NCBI GenBank assembly: GCA_017557925.1
Contig: JAFYWO010000136.1
Location: 1-10,670 of the forward strand
DNA: 10,670 bases
Direction: 5' to 3'
Source of the DNA: Alphaproteobacteria bacterium
GTDB lineage: Bacteria; Pseudomonadota; Alphaproteobacteria; RF32; CAG-239
Shown here: positions 1 through 6,495 of the stretch, one piece after another
Numbering within the stretch: the stretch's first letter is position 1
How the letters are laid out: every line of letters begins with the position of its first letter
The notes under the pieces: model-generated
The model's database searches: none
The model's input: the letters and a program-made list of their open reading frames with translations, nothing else
What the model was told of the DNA's origin: nothing
Translations under genes and position numbers: made by a program

Positions 1-1
1 T

Positions 2-220
2 ACATTTACCGGACATCCTTCTCTTGACGATGCAGGTAGTTACAGAATTAAAGTTTATGCTTTGGATAACTCCGGTAACTCTGCTGTGCTAAGTTTCACA
101 ATTACTGTTAACAATGTTTATATTCAAACAATGGAATACAAAGGTTTAACAGGATACAGACGCGCAAAGGTTTACCACAAATGTAAAGTTGGAACACCTT
201 GTGCTTCCGGTGAAATTTAA
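2..220 (+). CDS. C-terminal end of a secreted or surface protein with an Ig-like domain (5' truncated by window)
   Basis: An open frame enters from the left edge and runs 72 codons to TAA at 218-220. The first half reads like the last strands of a bacterial Ig-like or cadherin-like module: DDAGSYRIKVYALDNSGN, then a strand ending in FTITVNN. This is the familiar 'D.aG.Y.v.v.A.D.sGN' pattern. About 38 residues follow, with a basic patch and two cysteines (KCKVGTPC) close to the C-terminus, which could form a disulfide. Modules of this type occur in large exported adhesins and surface proteins of many bacteria. The start, signal peptide and total length lie outside the window, so the role is inferred from the module only. 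A rho-independent terminator follows 35 bases after the stop, so this is the last gene of its transcript. Confidence 0.7.
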   Translation, partial: TFTGHPSLDDAGSYRIKVYALDNSGNSAVLSFTITVNNVYIQTMEYKGLTGYRRAKVYHKCKVGTPCASGEI

Positions 221-254
221 TAGATTTAAACCAGAATCGTTCTATTTACAAAAT

Positions 255-289
255 AAAAAGTGCCTTCTGTCAAAGTTGGCACTTTTTTA
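255..289 (+). terminator. Rho-independent terminator after the Ig-like protein gene
   Basis: A ten-base stem AAAAAGTGCC (255-264) pairs with GGCACTTTTT (278-287) around a 13-base loop. The 3' arm itself forms the U-tract. It lies 35 bases after the stop codon of the upstream gene. Confidence 0.85.
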
Positions 290-366
290 TTTTCAGAGCT
301 AATTAATAAATTTATTTTCCATCTTAAAAACATCATTTGCAATAAAGAACAAATATCCCAAAGTAA

Positions 367-471
367 ATTTTGAGTTCTGTTAAGAATACAAATCTTCAGA
401 TTGCCCCAGGACGTTGGTATAGAGGAGATATTGTTACACAGCTTCTTGTTATTTATCCACCATTAAAATAA
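367..471 (+). pseudogene. Orphan coding-like fragment, possible remnant of a surface-protein gene
   Basis: This frame opens after a TAA at 364-366 and closes with TAA at 469-471. It encodes about 34 residues ending in RWYRGDIVTQLLVIYPPLK. The composition (Gly-Arg-Trp-Tyr-Arg-Gly, then a hydrophobic strand) looks like the last strand of a secreted beta-rich protein rather than random AT-rich sequence. Local base composition is also slightly richer in GC than the flanks. There is no ATG, and the only start-like codon is TTG at 370, with no ribosome site. The other two frames carry stops just upstream, so a single frameshift does not restore a longer gene. It may be a decayed gene end or the residue of a recombination event in an adhesin-like locus. 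I do not recognise the family. Confidence 0.3.
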
Positions 472-480
472 TGGAAGTAA

Positions 481-509
481 TAAAAAAAAGAAAAGCATAA
501 ATATATGCT
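481..509 (-). terminator. Rho-independent terminator of the mlaD-mlaD-DUF2155 operon
   Basis: Read on the minus strand, AGCATA (509-504) pairs with TATGCT (499-494) around a 4-base loop. It is followed by TTTCTTTTTTTT (493 down to 482). It lies about 36 bases after the stop of the DUF2155 gene. The stem is short and AT-rich, but the U-tract is strong. Confidence 0.65.
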
Positions 510-544
510 CTTCCATTATAAACTTAATCACTTATTAAATCTTG

Positions 545-1291
545 TTAATAGTATATCTCGCTATCAATATCATATTCTTCCTCAACTTCTTTCTGCACAG
601 AATCTTCACTGACGTCTTCTTGCTCTTTTTGAGTAAAATCCAATAGATTTTCCGGTTCTGACTGCGTTTGATTAACTTCGTTTTCCACTTTTTCAACTTT
701 AGGTAAAGAAGTATTATGCGATATATCTTTTTCAATATCTCTATCTTCAGATATAAATTCTTTAATGCGAATCTCTTTTTTAGAAGTTTTTTCTACCTTT
801 TCAATATTATCTATTTCAACATCATCTCTTATAAAATCAGCAACAAAATCTTTTGATGGAAGCTTATCCCTTCTATCCAATTCAGCTTGCGATAAAAGAG
901 TTGTATTTGATATATCAGAATCCATACACTCTAACAACCATATATCATATATAGGGTGTTCAATCGCATTTATTCCCGGTGTTGATGACAACATCCAACC
1001 TCTAAAAATATTGTATTCTTCCCCTCCAAAACTCTTATCTGTCACATCTACAAAAGCAAAATTTTCCGGAGTTTCTTCTGCGGGACGTTTTTTACAAGCC
1101 CTTAACACTAAAGAAAAATCACCATAAGCTATTTTAGAATTAACGGGAACCGTAATTTTTTTTACCCTACCTGTAACCTTATCCATAGACTGCATCAGCG
1201 CCGAATTAGTAGAAATCTCATTAGCTACTGCCATTGAAGATATGCTTAAAACACTAAAAAAACCTAGTTTTAAAACACTACTTATTTTCAT
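545..1291 (-). CDS. DUF2155 domain secreted protein with long acidic C-terminal tail
   Basis: This is a 248-residue exported protein of unknown function. Residues 1-23 form a signal peptide (basic MKISSVLK, hydrophobic core, AVA before the predicted cut at N24). Residues about 39-125 match the DUF2155 pattern: GRVKKITVPVNSK, LRACKKRPAEETPEN, FRGWMLSSTPG, HPIYDIWLLEC. Two cysteines (C66, C122) could form a periplasmic disulfide. Known DUF2155 proteins from alphaproteobacteria are mostly the signal peptide plus this domain. Here about 120 extra residues follow, rich in Glu, Asp, Lys and Val with no aromatic core, probably disordered. The start used is the ATG at 1291; a GTG codon immediately before it is the alternative. 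The gene overlaps the end of the upstream mlaD by 14 bases, so translation is coupled. The neighbourhood suggests an envelope role alongside Mla; this is inference. Confidence 0.85.
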   Translation of the reverse strand: MKISSVLKLGFFSVLSISSMAVANEISTNSALMQSMDKVTGRVKKITVPVNSKIAYGDFSLVLRACKKRPAEETPENFAFVDVTDKSFGGEEYNIFRGWMLSSTPGINAIEHPIYDIWLLECMDSDISNTTLLSQAELDRRDKLPSKDFVADFIRDDVEIDNIEKVEKTSKKEIRIKEFISEDRDIEKDISHNTSLPKVEKVENEVNQTQSEPENLLDFTQKEQEDVSEDSVQKEVEEEYDIDSEIYY

Positions 1292-1733
1292 CACCAGTCA
1301 CCATAAAGATAATTTCACCAACTAAATCCTCAAGACTCTTTGCATCCTTGGTATTTTCAACAATTGACCCGTTTGTTAATTTTTCTTCCTTATTTCCTGG
1401 CTCTATCTTTATAAATTTATCACCCATAAGACCATCACCTGCAACACTAAACTGACTATCTGCTGATAATACAATTTCAGGACTAATGTTCATCTTAACA
1501 TCAACCATATAGTCTAACGGATTTATTTTTTGAAAAGTAACAGTCCCTACTTTTACACCATTTATACGAACATCAGCACCGGTATTCAATCCACCTACTT
1601 TTAAGAATCTGGCTGTTATTTCATAACCTTTAACAACTTGCAAATCCGAAACTCTATATGCAAATACCATAAACAAGGCTGCTACAACAAGCACTACTAA
1701 ACCCATAATTGTTTCTACCGGTTTTTTATTCAT
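1278..1733 (-). CDS. mlaD: MlaD-type MCE domain protein, second of a tandem pair
   Basis: This is a 151-residue inner-membrane-anchored protein, the substrate-binding hexamer-forming subunit of Mla-type phospholipid ABC transporters. Residues 9-26 are one transmembrane helix after a short cytoplasmic N-terminus (KKPVETIMG, typical of alphaproteobacterial MlaD). Residues 37-113 are a single MCE domain, with GGLNTGADVRINGVKVG and FSVAGDGLMGDKFIKIEPG. The C-terminal SLEDLVGEIIFMV helix is the usual end of the family. The ATG at 1733 is preferred over an in-frame ATG four codons upstream because a strong ribosome site sits directly before it. It overlaps the upstream paralogue by 8 bases. The ATPase (MlaF) and permease (MlaE) are not in this window and must be encoded elsewhere. 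Of the two copies this one looks closer to canonical MlaD in length and ends. Confidence 0.92.
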   Translation of the reverse strand: MNKKPVETIMGLVVLVVAALFMVFAYRVSDLQVVKGYEITARFLKVGGLNTGADVRINGVKVGTVTFQKINPLDYMVDVKMNISPEIVLSADSQFSVAGDGLMGDKFIKIEPGNKEEKLTNGSIVENTKDAKSLEDLVGEIIFMVTGDENK

Positions 1734-2274
1734 TATCCCCTCCATCTATTATATTATCGTCTTTTAGATTTTCAGCATCATTACTGCTTGCATTATTGGA
1801 CTTATTTTTACTTTTTCCCATAGAAATAATACGTTCAAGCAATTCTTCCAAAACCATAGCATCTTGTGTATACTCCAAAGTATCTTCAGGCTTTACATAA
1901 TCTTCAGAGCCACCCACATCTATCTCTACATACTTACCGCCAATAAGACCAAAACTCACTATTGAAGCACTACTATCGTCAGGAATATTATACTTGGCAT
2001 CAATTTCAAATGTTAGCTTAGATTTAAAATTATCATCCAAACTGGCATTTACAACTCGTCCTATAGATACACCAGACATCCTGACTGCATCTCCAACATT
2101 TAATCCGTCTGTTCGACCAAACACCGCGTATATGTTGTAAGTTCCGCCTATTCCATCTTTTTTTATAGATGCATTATGAGATATGGTAATAAATGAAATA
2201 AGTATAATGACACATAAGGCAAAAATACCTATGCGTAACTTTTTTATATCTTCTATAGAATATTTATCTTCCAC
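1726..2274 (-). CDS. mlaD: MlaD-type MCE domain protein, first of a tandem pair
   Basis: This 182-residue paralogue of the next gene is the promoter-proximal member of the operon. Residues 14-33 form a transmembrane helix (IGIFALCVIILISFITIS). Residues about 44-122 are one MCE domain (FGRTDGLNVGDAVRMSGVSIG, then FGLIGGKYVEIDVGG). The helix VLEELLERII follows, then a polar Asn/Ser/Lys/Asp tail of about 30 residues that the second copy lacks. The start is GTG at 2274, supported by AAAGGAG at 2281-2287 six bases upstream and by the promoter just beyond. The last codons overlap the start of the next gene (ATGAATAA), so the two proteins are likely made in a fixed ratio. A mixed MlaD hexamer, or two separate complexes, are both possible. 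Sequence identity between the copies is modest outside the MCE motifs. Confidence 0.9.
   Translation of the reverse strand: MEDKYSIEDIKKLRIGIFALCVIILISFITISHNASIKKDGIGGTYNIYAVFGRTDGLNVGDAVRMSGVSIGRVVNASLDDNFKSKLTFEIDAKYNIPDDSSASIVSFGLIGGKYVEIDVGGSEDYVKPEDTLEYTQDAMVLEELLERIISMGKSKNKSNNASSNDAENLKDDNIIDGGDNE
1737..1743 (-). promoter_or_regulatory. Ribosome binding site that sets the start of the second mlaD
   Basis: GGAGGGG on the minus strand lies 3 bases before the ATG at 1733 (5 bases after the GGAGG core). It overlaps codons 2-4 of the longer reading that would start at 1745, so the shorter start is preferred. Confidence 0.75.
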
Positions 2275-2296
2275 TTTTAGCTCCTTTGTTTGTTAT

Positions 2297-2325
2297 TTTA
2301 TAATACATAAATATTTTTTTGTCAC
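2297..2325 (-). promoter_or_regulatory. Sigma70-type promoter of the mla operon
   Basis: On the minus strand, GTGACA (2325-2320) is followed after exactly 17 bases by TATAAA (2302-2297). Each box matches the consensus at 5 of 6 positions. The predicted transcript starts near 2290, giving a short leader that carries the AAAGGAG ribosome site before the GTG start. Confidence 0.75.
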
Positions 2326-2350
2326 TATTGTTTTATGATATTTCCCTATA

Positions 2351-2380
2351 TTGTTAAAATTTTAAACATTTTCTGCTAAT
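2351..2380 (+). promoter_or_regulatory. Putative promoter of the gldA-like operon
   Basis: TTGTTA (2351-2356) and GCTAAT (2375-2380) are spaced by 18 bases. A TG at 2374-2375 offers a partial extended -10 feature. It is weaker than the divergent mla promoter and stands back to back with it, about 25 bases apart. The region is AT-rich, so chance matches are a concern. Confidence 0.4.
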
Positions 2381-2416
2381 TATTATTCAGGTATTTAACC
2401 CTTATTGAGTAATATA

Positions 2417-3130
2417 ATGATTAAGATAGAAAATGTTTCAAAAATTTTTGGCTGTAAAATTGCTTTATCAGATATAAATATTGAACTTGAGGCAGGAGAA
2501 ATTGTTGCCCTGATTGGCGAAAATGGCGCCGGCAAATCTACTTTAATGAGGATTATGACCGGATACTTAACTAGCTCAAACGGATTAGTTAAGGTATGCG
2601 GTTTTGATATAATAAAAGACAGGATTAAAGCTTTATCTAAAATAGGATATGTTCCTGAATTATCTTCATTATATTCAGAAATGTATGTATATGATTTTTT
2701 GGAATGGATAGCTAAAATTTGGGGTATTAAAGAAACTGAAAAAGCTATTATTGAAGCTTCAAAACAAGTAAAAATTATTGATGTATTAAATGAAAAAATT
2801 GAAAACCTATCAAAAGGCTATAAAAAACGAGTTGAAATAGCCTCCGCAATATTACACAAACCATTATTTTTAATTCTTGATGAACCGACAGACGGTTTAG
2901 ACCCAAACCAAAAACGAGATATTCGTTTATTTATAAAAAAATATGCAAAACAAAATATGGTTCTTATATCTACTCACGTTTTAGAAGATGCTGATATTGC
3001 AAACAGAGTAATTATGCTTTCAAAAGGTAAAATAGTCAAAGACACCCATATAGATGATTTTAAGAAAATATCTAAATCAAACAATTTAAGTGAAGCTTTT
3101 CATATTTTAAGCACTATAGAAAAGGATTAA
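2417..3130 (+). CDS. GldA-like ABC transporter ATP-binding protein
   Basis: This 237-residue cytoplasmic ATPase powers the ABC-2 type transporter encoded next. It has a Walker A GENGAGKST (34-42) and a signature LSKGYKKR (131-138), with the 'SKGY' variant typical of the GldA/NatA/YhbJ-like exporter ATPases. It also has a Walker B FLILDEP with catalytic E156, a D-loop GLDP and an H-loop STH (H187). The Q-loop position reads GYVPE, with Glu in place of Gln, a variant I associate with GldA-like ATPases. The ATG at 2417 gives the family-typical N-terminus MIKIENVSKIFG. A TTG at 2405 is an in-frame alternative, and neither has a strong ribosome site. The gene ends two bases before the fused permease gene, which carries its ribosome site within this gene's 3' end. 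The substrate is not known. Confidence 0.9.
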   Translation: MIKIENVSKIFGCKIALSDINIELEAGEIVALIGENGAGKSTLMRIMTGYLTSSNGLVKVCGFDIIKDRIKALSKIGYVPELSSLYSEMYVYDFLEWIAKIWGIKETEKAIIEASKQVKIIDVLNEKIENLSKGYKKRVEIASAILHKPLFLILDEPTDGLDPNQKRDIRLFIKKYAKQNMVLISTHVLEDADIANRVIMLSKGKIVKDTHIDDFKKISKSNNLSEAFHILSTIEKD

Positions 3131-3132
3131 CT

Positions 3133-5502
3133 ATGAAATTATTCAGTATACAATTCATTAAAGACTTTATGGCAAATTTCGGCAATTTCAATGCTTATAT
3201 CATATTGGCCGGATATTATATTTTGTCTGTTTTTTCTGCTGTTTATCTGGGAGATTATTTTTTAAGAGAAACAGATATAATGAATGCTTTTTTTGTTATG
3301 CAACCCGTTATTTTAATTTTTGTTATACCAAGTATAACTATGAGAACTTGGGCTGAAGAAATCAAAACCGGCACTATAGAATTGTTACTTACTCAACCGA
3401 TTGGATATTTCACATTAGTTATTGCCAAATTCTTTGCTTCATTTGCTTTCTTTTTATTATTACTGTCCACTTCTTTATTTTTAGGATATTTTTCCAATTT
3501 GTTTTCTATTATGGATATAGGAATCGTTGTTTGGGGATATATTGGTGTAATACTTGTCGGTGGATTATTTACGGCAATCGGAGTATGTGTTTCCGTTTTT
3601 AATAAAAATAACATATTAAGTTACATTACAACGATTTTTATTTTATTTTCTATTACACAGATGACATTTACAAATATTGGAAATGTTTCTTTGACTTCGC
3701 TTAATTTTGAAGATAACTTTATTGCTTTTTTAAGTGGAACTTTATCTGTAAGTAATGTTTTATACTTCATTATCGGAGGAGCTTTTTTTCTTTGGATAAA
3801 TCTTCTCGGTATTTATTTTAGAAAGATTGATAACATAAAGGAAAAAATTTATTTTGTTTTGTTCTTGGGATTTTTAATACTTTCTTTTATTTCTATCCAA
3901 ATTAGTTCTTGGAGTATTTTTGATAAACAATTTGATGTAACTGCAGAAAAAAAATTTACACTTCAAGATGAAACAATAAAAATCTTAAAAAATATTGATA
4001 AAAGAATTGATATAACTCTCTATCTATCACAAAATGCAAGAGAAGATGCAAACTCAAGCTTTAGTGTATTTGCGGACTTTATGGAAAAAACATTAAAACA
4101 ATTTGAAAGAGCTTCCGAAGGCTCTGTCAGAACTAATACTGTTTTGGTTCAGCCTTTTGGCGAACTTGAAAGAAAACTTATTCGTGAAGGTGTATCTTTT
4201 GAAGAAGATAAACTTGGTTATAAAAAATTTGTGGCCTTAGAAATTACAGACAACGAAGGAAATTTTAATTTGCTGAAGACTTTTAGCAGTTTGAGGCAAA
4301 ATTTATTTGAAACAGATTTAATCAGAATTATACAAATGTTTGGTAATGAAAAAAAGAAAATTGCATTCTTTGTTGCTGATGATGATTTGAAAAAAATGCC
4401 TTCTTTTAACGGATTGCTTAATGAGTTTTATGATGTAACCCAAATAAAACAAATGCCTTTGTTTATTTTACCGACTTATGATGCGGTTATTTTATTTAAA
4501 ACAAGTAATATTTCTTCAGAAAACTTATTAGCTTTGGAACAGTACGTCTTAAGAGGCGGAAATTTAATTATTATTGATGAATTTTATAACTTAGCAACAT
4601 ACTCTACAGGAAAACATATTATAAACTTCCTAGACAATTTTGGTATTGAACCTAAAACACTAAAAGAACCGGTATTAGGCATATTAGACAATAAACCTTC
4701 ATTTATAGGACCTTCTTTGATTGTAAAAAATGATTTAGCAACAGATGTTCGTTCTGTTCTTATAAATGAAGCAGGTGAAGTGAGATTTTCTAAATCAGAT
4801 AATTCTATAACATCCCCTATTCTTAATTTTGGTAATAAAAATATAGCTGTTGTTTCTGAAGGAAAATATATTTCAAATTATTTAGATTTGGCCATTGATA
4901 ACACTGAAATTTTACCATCTTCAATAAAAGACGGTAAGATATTTTTTATTTATGACACAGACCTGTTTATGGATTATATTTACATATCAGATGAAACAAA
5001 AAGTAATTACTTTTATGATACCATATTAGCAGGAGACAACCAATTATTTATATTAAGACTATTAGATTATGCTACAAACTCACAGATTGAAAAAAAATTA
5101 AGATACAGAAATTACAAAATTAAACCGTTAAGCATAGGTAATTCTGTTTTGTCTGGTGTAAAACAAAAATACAGCGAAAATATAAATCAGTTAGAAGAAA
5201 TAATAAAAGATACAATTAACAAAAAAGATAATTTTTATGAATTATTGACTTCAAGAGGATATGCATCCGTTAAAAATATCGGCAAATTAAGTGAATACGA
5301 ACAAGTAATTGATGAAACAGAAGATAAATTAAATAAAACAAAAATGTTAATTGCTAATGAATATCAAACCATAATTATTGGTTTTACTGCAATTATTATT
5401 TTGATTGTTCCTTTGTTTTATTTAATTCTATTATTCATTATTTTACGAATTAGTCAAAAATTAAAAAACAAGAAATTTATGGAGGCAGTAAATGATATTT
5501 AA
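3133..5502 (+). CDS. Fused GldF-GldG: ABC-2 permease plus periplasmic auxiliary domain
   Basis: A single 789-residue protein combines what are two genes (gldF, gldG) in gliding Bacteroidetes. Residues 1-230 form the ABC-2 permease with about six transmembrane helices (near 20-40, 52-70, 93-120, 128-156, 160-178, 207-229), including RTWAEEIKTGTIELLLTQPI, a hallmark of this permease class. A seventh helix (240-260) leads into a large periplasmic part (261-742) of the ABC-transporter auxiliary (GldG) family. That part contains FDVTAEKKFTLQDET, the GATase1-like stretch YDAVILFKTSNISSENL with YVLRGGNLIIIDE, and a late IYDTD / DNQLFILRLLDY motif. A heptad-like helical stretch (680-740) and a C-terminal helix (745-773) anchor it again. 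No catalytic triad is apparent. It overlaps the DUF4340 gene by 11 bases. The complex would sit in the inner membrane with a bulky periplasmic head; the cargo is unknown. Confidence 0.88.
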   Translation: MKLFSIQFIKDFMANFGNFNAYIILAGYYILSVFSAVYLGDYFLRETDIMNAFFVMQPVILIFVIPSITMRTWAEEIKTGTIELLLTQPIGYFTLVIAKFFASFAFFLLLLSTSLFLGYFSNLFSIMDIGIVVWGYIGVILVGGLFTAIGVCVSVFNKNNILSYITTIFILFSITQMTFTNIGNVSLTSLNFEDNFIAFLSGTLSVSNVLYFIIGGAFFLWINLLGIYFRKIDNIKEKIYFVLFLGFLILSFISIQISSWSIFDKQFDVTAEKKFTLQDETIKILKNIDKRIDITLYLSQNAREDANSSFSVFADFMEKTLKQFERASEGSVRTNTVLVQPFGELERKLIREGVSFEEDKLGYKKFVALEITDNEGNFNLLKTFSSLRQNLFETDLIRIIQMFGNEKKKIAFFVADDDLKKMPSFNGLLNEFYDVTQIKQMPLFILPTYDAVILFKTSNISSENLLALEQYVLRGGNLIIIDEFYNLATYSTGKHIINFLDNFGIEPKTLKEPVLGILDNKPSFIGPSLIVKNDLATDVRSVLINEAGEVRFSKSDNSITSPILNFGNKNIAVVSEGKYISNYLDLAIDNTEILPSSIKDGKIFFIYDTDLFMDYIYISDETKSNYFYDTILAGDNQLFILRLLDYATNSQIEKKLRYRNYKIKPLSIGNSVLSGVKQKYSENINQLEEIIKDTINKKDNFYELLTSRGYASVKNIGKLSEYEQVIDETEDKLNKTKMLIANEYQTIIIGFTAIIILIVPLFYLILLFIILRISQKLKNKKFMEAVNDI
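5481..5485 (+). promoter_or_regulatory. Ribosome binding site of the DUF4340 gene inside the gldFG coding end
   Basis: GGAGG lies 6 bases before the ATG at 5492, within the last codons of the fused permease. It fixes the start and supports translational coupling. Confidence 0.8.
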
Positions 5503-6436
5503 GCATACAAAAATAATCAGTCTTCTGTTATTATTGACCCTTCCTTTATTGTTTTTAGGAATAAAACTTAATAATAACAGAGTTATGTTATTATCTAAAG
5601 GAAGTTATTTTTTTGATAAAACAAGAAACAGCTCTGATGTATCTATGATTGTTATTAAGTTTGATGACAACAAAAGTATAACTATCAGCAAAAAAAATGA
5701 TTTATGGCATATAAAAGAAGCTGATGACTACTATGTATCTTTTGCAAAAATAAATACTTTAGTTTCTCTTATTCGTAATACCATAATCTTTAGAGCCGAC
5801 CCCATAAAAAAAAGCAATCCTTTACTTAAAAACAAAGGAATTACAATTCAATCTTTTAACAACAATATGGAAATTATTGATGAGGCTTTTATTTTTGAAA
5901 AACATAATAACAATAAAAATCATTATGCACTTCTTAATGGAGATAATTTTTTATATCAGATAAATGGTGAGTTTAATATATCTTCTAATCCTATGGAATG
6001 GGTACAAATGCCAATTCTAAAGATAAGTAATAAAGAAATACAGGCGATAAGATGTGATAAATTTAATGTATACAGAAAAAATGAACGCGATGCTTTTATC
6101 AGTTCAGAAACTCAAGGAAATATAAATCACATTGATAGCTTTATAAACAATCTGTGGTATTTGGTTTCTAATAAAATATATCACTTTGTTAATTTTAAAT
6201 CTAACGAATATAAAAAAGTGCGCCAATATGAAGTTGAGCTTTTTAACGGAATAATTTATAAAATTATTTTTTATAAAAAAGACGCCAGTTATGTCGTTAA
6301 CGTAACTATCGATAAAAAATTAATTATGTCTAAAGATGCAGCTAATTGGCTTGAAGAAAACAGTGTATTATATCATGGTTGGTTTTTTGAAATTGATAGC
6401 GACAAGGGCGATATTTTAGCAAACTTTTCTGTTTAA
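5492..6436 (+). CDS. DUF4340-like membrane-anchored periplasmic protein
   Basis: This 314-residue protein is anchored by one N-terminal helix (residues about 8-24, IISLLLLLTLPLLFLGI), with the rest predicted periplasmic. The first segment, a strand pair KSITISKKNDLWHIKEADDY followed by a helix INTLVSLIRNTIIFRADP, is the repeat unit of DUF4340 proteins. A related unit recurs around residues 185-235. DUF4340 genes commonly lie directly after gldF/gldG-like genes, and here the overlap of 11 bases makes joint expression likely. It lacks recognisable catalytic motifs and may be a structural partner of the GldG domain. A terminator starts 5 bases after its stop. The family call rests on the fold pattern and context, since sequence conservation in this family is low. 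Confidence 0.72.
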   Translation: MIFKHTKIISLLLLLTLPLLFLGIKLNNNRVMLLSKGSYFFDKTRNSSDVSMIVIKFDDNKSITISKKNDLWHIKEADDYYVSFAKINTLVSLIRNTIIFRADPIKKSNPLLKNKGITIQSFNNNMEIIDEAFIFEKHNNNKNHYALLNGDNFLYQINGEFNISSNPMEWVQMPILKISNKEIQAIRCDKFNVYRKNERDAFISSETQGNINHIDSFINNLWYLVSNKIYHFVNFKSNEYKKVRQYEVELFNGIIYKIIFYKKDASYVVNVTIDKKLIMSKDAANWLEENSVLYHGWFFEIDSDKGDILANFSV

Positions 6437-6441
6437 CTGAT

Positions 6442-6485
6442 AAAAAAAATAAAACCTACTTTTCAGTAGGTAGGTTTTATTTTTT
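6442..6485. terminator. Strong bidirectional terminator between the gld-like operon and ettA
   Basis: AAAATAAAACCTAC (6446-6459) pairs perfectly with GTAGGTTTTATTTT (6470-6483) around a 10-base loop. There is an A-tract before and a T-tract after the stem. Both the plus-strand DUF4340 gene and the minus-strand ettA end within 11 bases of it, so it can serve both transcripts. Confidence 0.9.
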
Positions 6486-6495
6486 AGGCGTTTTT

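Larger units (their letters stand above)
221..544. other. 324-bp gene-poor stretch between two converging transcripts
   Basis: No complete gene is visible here on either strand. The stretch holds the terminator of the left-hand gene (255-289), a short coding-like fragment (367-471) and the terminator of the minus-strand mla operon (481-509). The rest (290-366) is AT-rich with no hairpin or promoter I can support. Confidence 0.6.

Noticed and set aside
535..1127. Open frames on both strands inside the DUF2155 gene (535-735 minus, 765-1127 plus)
   Set aside because: They overlap the well-supported DUF2155 gene, lack ribosome sites, and their translations are low-complexity products of an AT-rich, acidic-tail coding region.
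1709..1900. Plus-strand open frame opposite the first mlaD gene
   Set aside because: It is antisense to a clear MCE protein, has no ribosome site or family motif, and reads as a leucine/serine-rich shadow.
3393..3614. Minus-strand open frame inside the fused permease gene
   Set aside because: It is antisense to transmembrane segments of the permease and has no promoter or ribosome site of its own.
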